A stretch of 64,000 nucleotides of DNA. Origin: Shimia isoporae. Lineage in GTDB: Bacteria; Pseudomonadota; Alphaproteobacteria; Rhodobacterales; Rhodobacteraceae. The notes under the pieces were generated by a model that saw only the letters and a list, made by a program, of their open reading frames with translations, was not told the DNA's origin and made no database searches. Within the stretch, counting starts at the first letter, position 1. Every line of letters starts with the position of its first letter. Shown piece after piece: positions 42,876-50,900 of this stretch. Made by a program: the position numbers and the translations under genes. The stretch spans positions 1,736,001 through 1,800,000 of the forward strand of contig NZ_SMGR01000001.1 in the NCBI RefSeq assembly GCF_004346865.1. Direction: 5' to 3'.

Positions 42876-43958
42876 TTAGCCCATTACGCGGTCACGCTGG
42901 GCACGGTAGGTCCCTTCGGACTTAACCAGCCAGCCGGAAGACGCGCGCATGCTTTCTTCAACGGACGCACGGATCTTGGCGAACAGTTCGTCGTCCATGT
43001 AGCCGTCCATGGTTTCTTTCGCGGCTGCGCCCATTGCGTCCCAAACGCTGTCCGGGAATTCCAGAGTTTTCACGCCACCGGCCTGCAGACGCTGCAGAGC
43101 TGCACCGTTGTTGTTCAGGAACTGCGCGAGGTTCCACTGGTGGGTGGCTGCAGCTGCGGTTTCGATGATCTTCTGGTGTGCAGGAGACAGGCTGTCGAAC
43201 ACTTCGCGGTTGGTCGCGAGGGTCAGTGCAGCGCCCGGCTCGTGGAAACCAGCGGTGTAGTAGAACTTGGTGATTTCCTGGAAACCAGCCTTTTCGTCTG
43301 CCCACGGACCGATCCACTCGGTACCGTCGATCGCGCCGGACGCCAGCGCCTGATACACTTCGGAACCAGGAAGGTTCTGAACGGACGCGCCCATTTTGCC
43401 CAGTGCTTGACCGCCGAGGCCAGGCATACGGAACTTCAGACCTTGGAAGTCTTCCGGACCATTGATTTCTTTGGAGAACCAGCCACCAGCCTGTGCACCT
43501 GTGTTACCTGCAATGAACGATTTCAAGCCGAAAATTTCGCCCAGCTCGTCGTGCAGGCCCATGCCTTCACCATGGTAGTACCAGTTCACCAGTTCCTGCG
43601 CGGTCATGCCGAAAGGAACAGCAGTGAAGTAGGCATAGCCTGGGTGCTGGCTCACAAAGTAGTAGTCAGCGGCGTGATACATATCGGCCTGACCTGCGGT
43701 CACGGCGTCAAACACTTCGAACGCACCAACCAGCTCGCCGGCTGCTTTGATGTCCACGGTCAGCTGACCGTCAGACATTGCGTTGATGGTGTCTGCAGCG
43801 TGCTGTGCCGCGTCAAACACACCTGCCAGACCACGACCCCAAGAGGTCACCATGGTCAGAGTGCGCTTGCCCTGTGCGTATGCCGGAGCTGCCAGAGTGG
43901 TAGCTGCTGCGGCGGAACCACCAAGTGCAGTTGTTTTAAGAAAAGAACGACGATCCAT
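42876..43958 (-). CDS. dctP: TRAP transporter solute-binding protein DctP (TakP-like)
   Basis: 360 aa. Tat signal peptide MDRRSFLKTTALGGSAAAA (RR motif) with cleavage after PAYA. The mature protein has 'AGELVGAFEVFDAVTAGQADMYHAADYYF', 'GNTGAQAGGWFSKEINGPEDFQGLKFRMPGLGG' and 'GAIDGTEWIGPWADEKAGF', close to the TakP clade of Rhodobacter that binds 2-oxo (alpha-keto) acids. So a keto-acid or similar organic acid is the likely ligand. First gene of the operon, divergent from a two-component system. Confidence 0.9.
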   Translation of the reverse strand: MDRRSFLKTTALGGSAAAATTLAAPAYAQGKRTLTMVTSWGRGLAGVFDAAQHAADTINAMSDGQLTVDIKAAGELVGAFEVFDAVTAGQADMYHAADYYFVSQHPGYAYFTAVPFGMTAQELVNWYYHGEGMGLHDELGEIFGLKSFIAGNTGAQAGGWFSKEINGPEDFQGLKFRMPGLGGQALGKMGASVQNLPGSEVYQALASGAIDGTEWIGPWADEKAGFQEITKFYYTAGFHEPGAALTLATNREVFDSLSPAHQKIIETAAAATHQWNLAQFLNNNGAALQRLQAGGVKTLEFPDSVWDAMGAAAKETMDGYMDDELFAKIRASVEESMRASSGWLVKSEGTYRAQRDRVMG

Positions 43959-43984
43959 AAAAGTATTCCTCCCAGAATTGTTCA

Positions 43985-44015
43985 GCCCGGGGCTCTCCCT
44001 CCAGAGAGTCCGGGC
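43985..44015 (-). promoter_or_regulatory. 5' leader hairpin upstream of dctP
   Basis: GCCCGG...CCGGGC outer stem (43985-43990 with 44010-44015) and CTCTC/GAGAG inner stem, starting 27 nt before the dctP start and next to its GGGAGG ribosome site. May stabilise the message or modulate translation. Inference from structure only. Confidence 0.4.
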
Positions 44016-44075
44016 GGATCGTTTCAGTGCCCAAACCCTAACTTCCGACCCGACGTCATGGAATACCCACTACCG

Positions 44076-44134
44076 CGTAGAAACCCGTCACCTGGGTAGA
44101 AAATCAGACCAATTTGCTCCGTAGAACTGCGTAG
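44076..44134. promoter_or_regulatory. Cluster of GTAG motifs between dctP and the histidine kinase gene
   Basis: GTAG occurs four times in 58 nt at 44077, 44096, 44121 and 44131, three preceded by C and three followed by A. CTACCGCGTAG (44070-44080) is palindromic. The last pair is 10 bp apart. They lie 70-130 nt from each divergent start and suit a dimeric LuxR-type response regulator such as the one at 45637. Confidence 0.35.
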
Positions 44135-44206
44135 TTAGCGCTCACAATTTCGGGTTTTAGCGATTCGAGCCTTTGATTCGTCTAAAATCTTACGTAACGA
44201 ATCGCT

Positions 44207-45640
44207 ATGCGCCGTTTTCTTCCGCATCTGGGCCTGTCTTATGGGCAAAAGCTGTTTTTGCTGGCCACCGTCCCGCTTTTGCTTGCGGTGGCGGCCATCT
44301 CCGTGCTGGTGGCCAATCAGTCCCGCCAATTGGCGGATCGGGAAATTCGCGCCCTTGAGGAACAATTGATCGAAGCCAAGAAGGCCGAGCTCAAAAACTA
44401 TATCTCAATCGCGCGAACCGCTTTCGTGAATATCTACGGGCGTGCGGCACCTGATGACGAAGAAGCAAAACTCGCAGTCACTCAGATTCTGTCGTCGATG
44501 CTCTATGGGCAAGATGGCTACTTCTTTGTTTTCGACTATGACGGCAACAACCTGGTTAGCCCACGGCAGACCTATTTGATCGGAAAAAACTGGCGCGGTT
44601 TGCACGATCTAAACGGTGTGGCAATCACCGACCCCTTAATCGAAATCGCCCGCGAAGGCGGTGGTTATCACAGTTTCGACTGGACCAAGCCCAGCACCCG
44701 AGAAACCGCGCGAATGGTGACTTACGTGGTCGGCCTTCAGGATTGGAAATGGGCGGTCGGAACGGGAATATTTATCGATGATGTCCTCGAAACCGTCGCC
44801 ACCGCGCGCGCCGATGTGGAAGAACGTGTCCAGCGCACATCGTTCTACATACTTGTAATCACAGTCGCTGCGCTCACCCTCGTGTTTTTGTCCGGCTTTG
44901 TCATCACGGTCCGCGAGCGCCGCCTCGCCGATGCCAAGCTCAAAGCACTTACCCAACGTGTATTTGACGCGCAGGAAGAAGAACGCGGACGCGTTGCCCG
45001 AGAACTACACGATGGTATCTCGCAGCTTTTGGTAGGTGTGCGTTATGCGTTAGACAGCGCGCGCCGCCGCCTGAAAACAGGTGATGCCAGAGGACTCGAC
45101 AGCCTAGACAAGGGGATCGACCACCTTTCCGGAGCCATTCAAGAAGTACGCCGTATTTCTCGTGATCTGCGTCCGGGCGTGCTCGATGATCTTGGCCTCG
45201 GCCCTGCCCTGAAAGCGCTGACTGACGATTTTGGCGAACGCACGGGTATTGAAACTGAATTCAACACCGTCGTGTTCCGCAACCGCCTCGATCAGGAAAG
45301 TAAGATCGCGCTTTATCGCATTGCACAGGAGGCGCTCACCAACATCGAGCGTCACGCAAAGGCGACGCGGGTCACCATCGACGTGCGCGGCCACAAAAAG
45401 GGCGCGACCATGCGGATTGCAGACAATGGACAGGGTCTGCCACAAGATACACAAGACAGCCGTCGAAGCACTGGTGGTCTTGGTTTGCGCAACATGCAGG
45501 AACGGGTAGAACAGCTCGACGGCACGCTGCGGATATTCTCCTCTCGTAGTGGCACAGTGATCGTGGCAGAAGTCCCGCTGAGCCATATACTGAAGCCCGA
45601 GTCGGACGGCTCAGACAAATCAAGAAAGGCCAGCGCATGA
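44207..45640 (+). CDS. Sensor histidine kinase with periplasmic Cache domain
   Basis: 477 aa. TM1 (about 14-37), a single Cache (sCache_2-type) sensor domain (about 40-205: 'YGQDGYFFVFDYDGNNLVSP', 'DWKWAVGTGIFIDDV'), TM2 (about 212-236), HisKA_3 dimerisation domain with His268 ('RVARELHDGISQLLVGVRYALD') and a HATPase_c domain ('EALTNIERHAKATRV', 'DNGQGLP', 'GGLGLRNMQERVEQLDG'). It would sense a small periplasmic ligand and phosphorylate the overlapping response regulator. Divergent placement next to the TRAP operon suggests it controls it. Confidence 0.9.
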   Translation: MRRFLPHLGLSYGQKLFLLATVPLLLAVAAISVLVANQSRQLADREIRALEEQLIEAKKAELKNYISIARTAFVNIYGRAAPDDEEAKLAVTQILSSMLYGQDGYFFVFDYDGNNLVSPRQTYLIGKNWRGLHDLNGVAITDPLIEIAREGGGYHSFDWTKPSTRETARMVTYVVGLQDWKWAVGTGIFIDDVLETVATARADVEERVQRTSFYILVITVAALTLVFLSGFVITVRERRLADAKLKALTQRVFDAQEEERGRVARELHDGISQLLVGVRYALDSARRRLKTGDARGLDSLDKGIDHLSGAIQEVRRISRDLRPGVLDDLGLGPALKALTDDFGERTGIETEFNTVVFRNRLDQESKIALYRIAQEALTNIERHAKATRVTIDVRGHKKGATMRIADNGQGLPQDTQDSRRSTGGLGLRNMQERVEQLDGTLRIFSSRSGTVIVAEVPLSHILKPESDGSDKSRKASA

Positions 45641-46296
45641 CACTCGATGCCCAAGCCTCCCCCATTCGGGTCGCTATCGTTGACGACCACCCCATGGTTG
45701 CCGAAGGCATCCAATCCATATTGGAAAGTTACGACGACATCTCTGTGGTCGGCACACTCACAAATGGTCGCGAAGCCGTGGACCGGCTACCGGTTCTGCG
45801 CCCGGACGTTGTGCTTATGGATTTGAATATGCCGGAAATCGGCGGCCTGACGGCGACCGAAATGCTTCTGGAACTGGATCCTGATCTGCGTGTTCTCATC
45901 CTGTCCATGCACGACAGCCCCGAATATATCTCGACAGCCCTTAGCCACGGCGCAATGGGATATGTCCTCAAGGACGTTCAAACCGAAGAGATCAAAACCG
46001 CGATCGATGAAGTTATGCAGGGCAACCGATATCTCTGTACCGGCGCCAAAGGTTCGCTCGAACCGACCGACGGTGGAGAGCGCGAACCGCTGACAAGTCG
46101 CGAGCAAACCGTGCTTCTCCAGCTTGCACAGGGCAAATCCAACAAAGAAGTGGCTATTGAACTGGATATCTCCGTGCGGACTGTGGAAACCCACCGCAAG
46201 AACATCAAGCGAAAGCTGGGCATCAGCAGCACCGCCGGCCTCACCCGTTACGCGATGGAACACGGCGTTCTGCAAGGTACTGGCGTTGGTCTTTGA
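45637..46296 (+). CDS. NarL/LuxR-family response regulator
   Basis: 219 aa. Receiver with phospho-acceptor Asp62 ('PDVVLMDLNMPEIGG') and conserved Lys in 'AMGYVLKDV'; C-terminal GerE helix-turn-helix 'LTSREQTVLLQLAQGKSNKEVAIELDISVRTVETHRKNIKRKLGI'. Start overlaps the kinase stop by 4 nt (ATGA). Likely target: the TRAP promoter region. Confidence 0.93.
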   Translation: MTLDAQASPIRVAIVDDHPMVAEGIQSILESYDDISVVGTLTNGREAVDRLPVLRPDVVLMDLNMPEIGGLTATEMLLELDPDLRVLILSMHDSPEYISTALSHGAMGYVLKDVQTEEIKTAIDEVMQGNRYLCTGAKGSLEPTDGGEREPLTSREQTVLLQLAQGKSNKEVAIELDISVRTVETHRKNIKRKLGISSTAGLTRYAMEHGVLQGTGVGL

Positions 46297-46309
46297 GACC
46301 ACCGAAGGA

Positions 46310-46681
46310 TCAAGCCAGCGACTGACCAAAAAACACCAGAGTGCAATCCTCGTCCGCGACGTGAAATTCCCGCTGGCCATAGTCCTGATTAAATGGAGCA
46401 CGCACCCGCTCCCTGGGCAACTTGTCTAACTGGGCTTTCATTTCCGCATAAAGCGCGTCGAGGTCTGCTACATCGATGTAAAAGCTGCCTTCACGTTCTG
46501 GATGACCGAGATCTACCTCTGGAAAAACTTCAACCAACCGTACAGCAACGCAATCCCGCCGCAGGAACGCGTAGTTGTCGGCTTGGAAACCGACTTCGAA
46601 CCCTAAAACATCCCGATAGAACCCGATCTGGCGCTCCAAATTGCTGCAGGGCACGAATGGCGTGATCTGTTGAAGCTGCAT
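46310..46681 (-). CDS. VOC superfamily protein (bleomycin-resistance-like)
   Basis: 123 aa. 'ITPFVPCSNLERQIGFYRDVLGFEVGFQADNYAFLRRDCVAVRLVE' and 'VADEDCTLVFFGQSLA' show the beta-alpha-beta-beta-beta VOC pattern. Metal ligands are partly substituted, as in antibiotic-binding members. Convergent with the response regulator, 13 nt apart. Substrate unknown. Confidence 0.8.
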   Translation of the reverse strand: MQLQQITPFVPCSNLERQIGFYRDVLGFEVGFQADNYAFLRRDCVAVRLVEVFPEVDLGHPEREGSFYIDVADLDALYAEMKAQLDKLPRERVRAPFNQDYGQREFHVADEDCTLVFFGQSLA

Positions 46682-46841
46682 TTCACCCTCAATATTTCGT
46701 CAAATTTCACAAACAACCCCACGTCGCGCAACTTTCGCAAAGAAAATGTGCGCAAAACCATGCTTTTGCATCGGTTTCGCTGTTGACGCCGCGATGCAGC
46801 GCCCATAAGGTCCGGTCCGAACCCATTAAAGGACCTCGACG

Positions 46842-46889
46842 ATGCACAGGCTAGTCGTAATTGTAGGAAAATGGCGCATGGGCCGGTAA
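46842..46889 (+). CDS. ilv leader peptide
   Basis: 15 codons reading MHRLVVIVGKWRMGR, with AAAGGA upstream. Five of the first eight residues are Leu, Val, Val, Ile, Val, the regulatory residues expected for control of acetolactate synthase. Ribosome stalling at these codons would select between the alternative hairpins downstream. Confidence 0.8.
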   Translation: MHRLVVIVGKWRMGR

Positions 46890-46942
46890 CGGACACCATT
46901 ACGGTACCCCATGCGCCCTCGCCCAACAGCGGGGGCTTTTTT
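46873..46942 (+). promoter_or_regulatory. ilv transcription attenuator (antiterminator/terminator switch)
   Basis: GGCGCATGGG (46873-46882) pairs with CCCATGCGCC (46908-46917), ten perfect pairs. This overlaps the first bases of the terminator stem GCCCTCGC/GCGGGGGC (46915-46922 with 46929-46936), which has a six-T run at 46937-46942. The two folds exclude each other. When the ribosome reaches the leader stop at 46887 it covers the 5' antiterminator arm, so the terminator forms; stalling at Leu/Val/Ile codons leaves it free. Confidence 0.8.
46915..46942 (+). terminator. Attenuator terminator of the ilv operon
   Basis: Eight-base stem (one G-U pair) with loop CCAACA and six T residues, 43 nt before the ilvB start codon; the leader stop lies 26 nt earlier. 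Confidence 0.85.
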
Positions 46943-46984
46943 GTGGAACGTGAAATAGACGACGTCGATAAGCGGAGAACTCGG

Positions 46985-48739
46985 ATGACACGTCAAATGA
47001 CCGGAGCGAAAATGGTGGTTCAAGCCCTGAAGGATCAGGGTGTGGACACAGTCTTTGGCTACCCCGGAGGCGCCGTCCTTCCAATTTATGACGAGATCTT
47101 TCAGCAGAACGACATTCGCCATATTCTGGTGCGCCACGAACAAGGCGCCGTTCACGCTGCAGAAGGCTATGCTCGATCAACTGGCAAGGTAGGTGTGGCA
47201 CTTGTTACCTCGGGCCCAGGTGCGACAAACGCTGTCACCGGCCTGACGGACGCGCTGCTGGACTCGATTCCGATCGTTGTCCTGACAGGTCAGGTCCCAA
47301 CCTTTATGATCGGTTCGGACGCCTTTCAGGAGGCTGACACCGTAGGCATCACTCGCCCGTGCACCAAACACAACTGGCTCGCCAAGGATACCGATACACT
47401 TGCGGAAACACTGCATCAGGCGTTTCACGTGGCCCGCTCAGGTCGCCCCGGCCCGGTGCTGATCGACATCCCGAAGGATGTACAGTTCGCCAACGGCAAT
47501 TACACAGCTCCAGAGAAGTCGGACACCACAATCTATCAGCCGCAAACCAAGGGCGACATCGAAGCCATCAACGAATTGGTCGAGGCCATCGCTGTGGCCG
47601 AACGCCCGGTTTTCTACACAGGCGGCGGTGTTATCAGTTCCGGTCCGCAGGCGTCCAAACTGCTGCGTGAGTTGGTTGAGGCAACCAACATCCCGATCAC
47701 GTCTACCTTGATGGGACTGGGCGCCTACCCCGCATCTGGCCCCAACTGGCTGGGCATGCTGGGTATGCACGGCCTGTATGAGGCCAACATGGCGATGCAT
47801 GACTGTGATCTGATGATCAACATTGGTGCCCGTTTTGACGACCGGATCACCGGTCTGATCTCTGCCTTCTCGCCCGGGTCTAAGAAGGCGCACATCGATA
47901 TTGATCCGTCTTCGATCAACAAAGTGATCAAAGCCGATATTCCGATCGTTGGCGACGTGACCTCTGTGCTGACCGATCTCTTGAAAGTCTTTAAGGCGCA
48001 AGGCAAACGCACCAACAAGGACGCCATCGCCAAGTGGCACGATCAAATCAACGACTGGCGCAAAGTCGAATGCCTCAAATATGTACAGGAAGGCAAAACG
48101 ATCAAACCGCAATATGCGCTGGCTCGCCTTGAGGCGTTGACCAAAGACATGGATCGCTATGTCACCACCGAAGTCGGCCAACACCAGATGTGGGCCGCAC
48201 AATACCTCGGCTTTGAAGATCCCAACCGTTGGATGACCTCCGGTGGTCTCGGCACTATGGGTTACGGTTTTCCTGCGTCTATCGGTGTGCAGATGGCACA
48301 TCCCGATAGCCTCGTGATCAACGTTGCGGGCGAAGCCAGTTGGTTGATGAACATGCAGGAAATGGGCACCGCAGTGCAATTCCGCCTGCCGGTGAAACAG
48401 TTCATTCTTAACAACGAGCGCCTCGGCATGGTGCGTCAGTGGCAGGAACTGCTGCATGGCGAACGCTACAGCCACAGCTGGTCCGAAGCCCTGCCCGACT
48501 TCGTGAAACTCGCCGAGGCCTTTGGCGCCAAAGGCATACTTTGCTCGGACCCTGACGATCTGGACGACGCGATCATGGAAATGATCAATCATGATGGCCC
48601 GGTGATCTTCGACTGTCTGGTCGAGAAACACGAGAACTGCTTCCCGATGATCCCGTCAGGCAAACCGCACAACGAAATGCTTTTGGGCGAGGCCAACACG
48701 CAGGGCGTCATCCAGTCCGGCGGCGCGGTATTGGTGTAA
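46985..48739 (+). CDS. ilvB: Acetolactate synthase large subunit
   Basis: 584 aa from MTRQMTGAKMVVQALK; the longer ORF to 46871 runs through the attenuator and is not the gene. ThDP enzyme for the first step of Val/Leu/Ile synthesis. 'VFGYPGGAVLPIYD' and 'RHEQGAVHAAEGYAR' (catalytic Glu) lie near the N-terminus, with the C-terminal ThDP/Mg motif region 'GEASWLMNMQEMGTAVQFRLPVKQFILNN' around residues 450-480. Note Ala-Ser in 'VAGEASWLMN' where GDGSF-type sequences are common. Controlled by the attenuator upstream. Confidence 0.95.
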   Translation: MTRQMTGAKMVVQALKDQGVDTVFGYPGGAVLPIYDEIFQQNDIRHILVRHEQGAVHAAEGYARSTGKVGVALVTSGPGATNAVTGLTDALLDSIPIVVLTGQVPTFMIGSDAFQEADTVGITRPCTKHNWLAKDTDTLAETLHQAFHVARSGRPGPVLIDIPKDVQFANGNYTAPEKSDTTIYQPQTKGDIEAINELVEAIAVAERPVFYTGGGVISSGPQASKLLRELVEATNIPITSTLMGLGAYPASGPNWLGMLGMHGLYEANMAMHDCDLMINIGARFDDRITGLISAFSPGSKKAHIDIDPSSINKVIKADIPIVGDVTSVLTDLLKVFKAQGKRTNKDAIAKWHDQINDWRKVECLKYVQEGKTIKPQYALARLEALTKDMDRYVTTEVGQHQMWAAQYLGFEDPNRWMTSGGLGTMGYGFPASIGVQMAHPDSLVINVAGEASWLMNMQEMGTAVQFRLPVKQFILNNERLGMVRQWQELLHGERYSHSWSEALPDFVKLAEAFGAKGILCSDPDDLDDAIMEMINHDGPVIFDCLVEKHENCFPMIPSGKPHNEMLLGEANTQGVIQSGGAVLV

Positions 48740-48750
48740 GGAGAGAAAGA

Positions 48751-49314
48751 ATGTCTGCTCTAAAAATCAAAAAAGGCTCCACGAGCCACTCCGCCTACAA
48801 CCTGCGCCCGACTTTCTCGGACGAGCCGGAAACCCACACGTTGGCCGTGCTGGTGGACAACGAACCTGGTGTCTTGGCCCGCGTGATCGGGTTGTTTTCC
48901 GGCCGCGGCTACAACATCGAAAGCCTGACGGTGGCCGAAGTTGATCACACTGGCCACCTCTCGCGGATCACCGTCGTAACCACCGGCACGCCGCAGGTCA
49001 TTGAACAGATCAAGGCCCAACTTGGCCGGATCGTACCAGTTCATGCTGTGCACGACCTCACCGTCGAAGGCGCATCTGTAGAGCGTGAACTTGCGCTCTT
49101 CAAAGTGGCCGGTACCGGGGACAAACGCGTTGAGGCTTTGCGCCTTGCCGATATCTTCCGCGCGAATGCAGTTGATAGCACATTGGAGAGCTTTGTGTTT
49201 GAACTTACGGGCGCTCCAGAGAAAATCGACGCCTTCGCGGATCTTATGCGCCCCCTTGGACTGATTGAAGTAGCCCGTACCGGCGTTGCTGCGCTGTCGC
49301 GCGGCGCAGAGTAG
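48751..49314 (+). CDS. ilvN: Acetolactate synthase small (regulatory) subunit
   Basis: 187 aa, 11 nt after ilvB. N-terminal ACT domain 'HTLAVLVDNEPGVLARVIGLFSGRGYNIESLTVAEVDHTGHLSRITVV' and a C-terminal regulatory domain 'REVALFKV'-like segment ('VERELALFKVAGTGDKRVEALRLADIFRANAVD'). It confers valine feedback inhibition on IlvB. A terminator follows. Confidence 0.95.
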   Translation: MSALKIKKGSTSHSAYNLRPTFSDEPETHTLAVLVDNEPGVLARVIGLFSGRGYNIESLTVAEVDHTGHLSRITVVTTGTPQVIEQIKAQLGRIVPVHAVHDLTVEGASVERELALFKVAGTGDKRVEALRLADIFRANAVDSTLESFVFELTGAPEKIDAFADLMRPLGLIEVARTGVAALSRGAE

Positions 49315-49341
49315 TTACAAATCAGACAATTTATGTTGTCA

Positions 49342-49368
49342 GAGGTCGCTTCGGCGGCCTCATTTTTT
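49342..49368 (+). terminator. Rho-independent terminator of the ilvBN operon
   Basis: GAGGTCGC (49342-49349), TTCG tetraloop, GCGGCCTC (49354-49361), then ATTTTTT. Eight pairs with one G-U. Confidence 0.92.
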
Positions 49369-49383
49369 GGTCACCCAAGGACG

Positions 49384-49764
49384 CTATTCAACGACCGCCA
49401 ACTTGTCCGATCTGGGTCGAAAATTCAGCACGTTGCTGTGCTGATGCGTGGCCCCGCGGATTGGTTTTCGTTGTTTCGGTGATTTCGCTGTCTGATGCCG
49501 GTCTCCGTTCTGCACACCCGATGCCCGCACGATCGCGGGCAGACCGTAGCCGACTCCGCGCTGCACTGTCGTGGGATTTCTCGCGTATCTCAGAGTCCGT
49601 TCTTCACTGACGTCAAAGCGCACCAGATCGCCTTCTCCAAGTGTGTTGGAATCGCAGCCTTGCAAGGCTTCATTTCCGTTGAAATAGGCCAGTTTTCCGT
49701 GATCTTCGCACCAAATCACCGCCCTGTTTCGCTTCTTGTCATGCCACAAAACGACACCAAGCAT
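49384..49764 (-). CDS. Cold-shock-like (OB-fold) protein, uncertain
   Basis: 126 aa from MLGVVLWHDKKRNRAVIWCED, with GGAGAGA upstream. The first 65 residues, 'GVVLWHDKKRNRAVIWCEDHGKLAYFNGNEAL...LGEGDLVRFDVSEERTLRYARNPTTV', follow the strand spacing of a cold-shock domain (G.V.W....G.I....G...F......L..G..V.F.V....A.N), although the RNP motifs are weak. The C-terminal half is basic and disordered. An RNA- or DNA-binding role is only suggestive. Confidence 0.5.
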   Translation of the reverse strand: MLGVVLWHDKKRNRAVIWCEDHGKLAYFNGNEALQGCDSNTLGEGDLVRFDVSEERTLRYARNPTTVQRGVGYGLPAIVRASGVQNGDRHQTAKSPKQRKPIRGATHQHSNVLNFRPRSDKLAVVE

Positions 49765-49989
49765 TTGATCTGTCTCTCCTTTTCCCCCGTATCCCAAGTG
49801 TCACAAATGTATTTCGTGTCGAACATGGTTAATTGGATCAGGAAACCAACGAAATTGTGTCGATTACCCTTGGCTTCGGCGCGAAATTGCGTCACGATGA
49901 CGCCAGTTAGCGTCAATGCAAGACCTATTTTGGATCAAGCAAAACCCAAGCGGGAAATATTAAAGTGAATTACTCGGAGGAGGTGAATT

Positions 49990-50805
49990 TTGGCTGAGGC
50001 GCTCTGGACCCACGGCAATGGCAAATCTCCAGCCGAATTGCGCCAGATGTTCGGTCACAATTTGCGCACGCTTGCCCGTGAATACCCTTCGGTTTCTAAA
50101 CTGTGCCGAGACCTTGGCATTAACCGCACCCAGTTCAATCGCTACTTGGCCGGCGAGAGCTTTCCGCGCCCCGATGTGCTTTATCGGATCTGCGAGTTTT
50201 TCGGCACAGATGCTCGCATCCTTCTGGAACCCATCGACAACATCGAGCCTGACAACGGCATTCTCAATCATCCTTATTTGGCTGACTACGTGGGATCTGG
50301 TGCCACAGACATTCCGCAGGATGTATTTCCGGACGGATTTTACCACTTCTCTCGTCGCAGTTTCATCGAAAGCGAGCTCATCATCACTGGGCTTGTCTAT
50401 GTATTCCGGAAAGACAATCACTGCTTCATCCGCGCCTATGAAGCCAAAAAGGCAATGGAGGAGCAGGGCTTACCTACAGATGCGGAGACCCGTGAGTTTC
50501 GCGGCGTTGTCCTGCCACAGGAAGACGGCGTTGCAGCCGTTTTGAGTCACCGCCGTACAATGGCGACGTCCTTCAACTATCTCAGCCGCGTGGCCAGCTT
50601 CCAAAACCACTACTGGATTGGATACGCCACGCGCACGGTGCGCGAAACAGTCACCGGACGACGCGCGGCGCGCCTGGTTTACGAACATCTGGGACGGGAC
50701 ATCTCTACAGCTTTGAAGGTCGCCCGCACTGTCGGGTTCCGGCGTCCCGAAGACCTACCTCCCTACCACCGAAAGCTGTTGCAACTGGGCCGTCCCTTTG
50801 CGTGA
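49990..50805 (+). CDS. Helix-turn-helix transcriptional regulator (XRE type)
   Basis: 271 aa from a TTG start with a very strong GGAGGAGG ribosome site. N-terminal HTH 'SVSKLCRDLGINRTQFNRYLAGESFPRPDVLYRICEFFGTD' (about residues 33-75), then a C-terminal domain of about 180 aa without a name I recognise (possible ligand sensor, 'YHFSRRSFIESELIITGLVYVFRKDNHCFIRAYEAKKA'). It lies 95 nt before the Rieske oxygenase gene, which it may regulate. Confidence 0.8.
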   Translation: MAEALWTHGNGKSPAELRQMFGHNLRTLAREYPSVSKLCRDLGINRTQFNRYLAGESFPRPDVLYRICEFFGTDARILLEPIDNIEPDNGILNHPYLADYVGSGATDIPQDVFPDGFYHFSRRSFIESELIITGLVYVFRKDNHCFIRAYEAKKAMEEQGLPTDAETREFRGVVLPQEDGVAAVLSHRRTMATSFNYLSRVASFQNHYWIGYATRTVRETVTGRRAARLVYEHLGRDISTALKVARTVGFRRPEDLPPYHRKLLQLGRPFA

Positions 50806-50900
50806 CGGCATGCCGCTCTGCGTCACTGCAAGTCGCTCTTGGACAAGTGAAGCGCCCCTGCCCGCGCCTAGGCTTTTGAAAGCCACTGCGGAGAATCGCC

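Noticed and set aside
42264-44099. A 611-aa plus-strand ORF opposite dctP and dctQ
   Set aside because: It is the antisense shadow of two well-supported TRAP genes; its His/Cys/Gln-rich content is an artefact of codon bias on the other strand.
44135-44365. A 76-aa minus-strand ORF at the start of the histidine kinase gene
   Set aside because: Shadow ORF with no ribosome site; the opposite-strand kinase is certain.
46871-46984. Upstream extension of ilvB
   Set aside because: The extra codons run through the attenuator hairpins and would give an odd N-terminus; the ATG at 46985 gives a family-like start.
47438-48631. Long minus-strand ORF opposite ilvB
   Set aside because: Antisense to an unambiguous acetolactate synthase with intact motifs.
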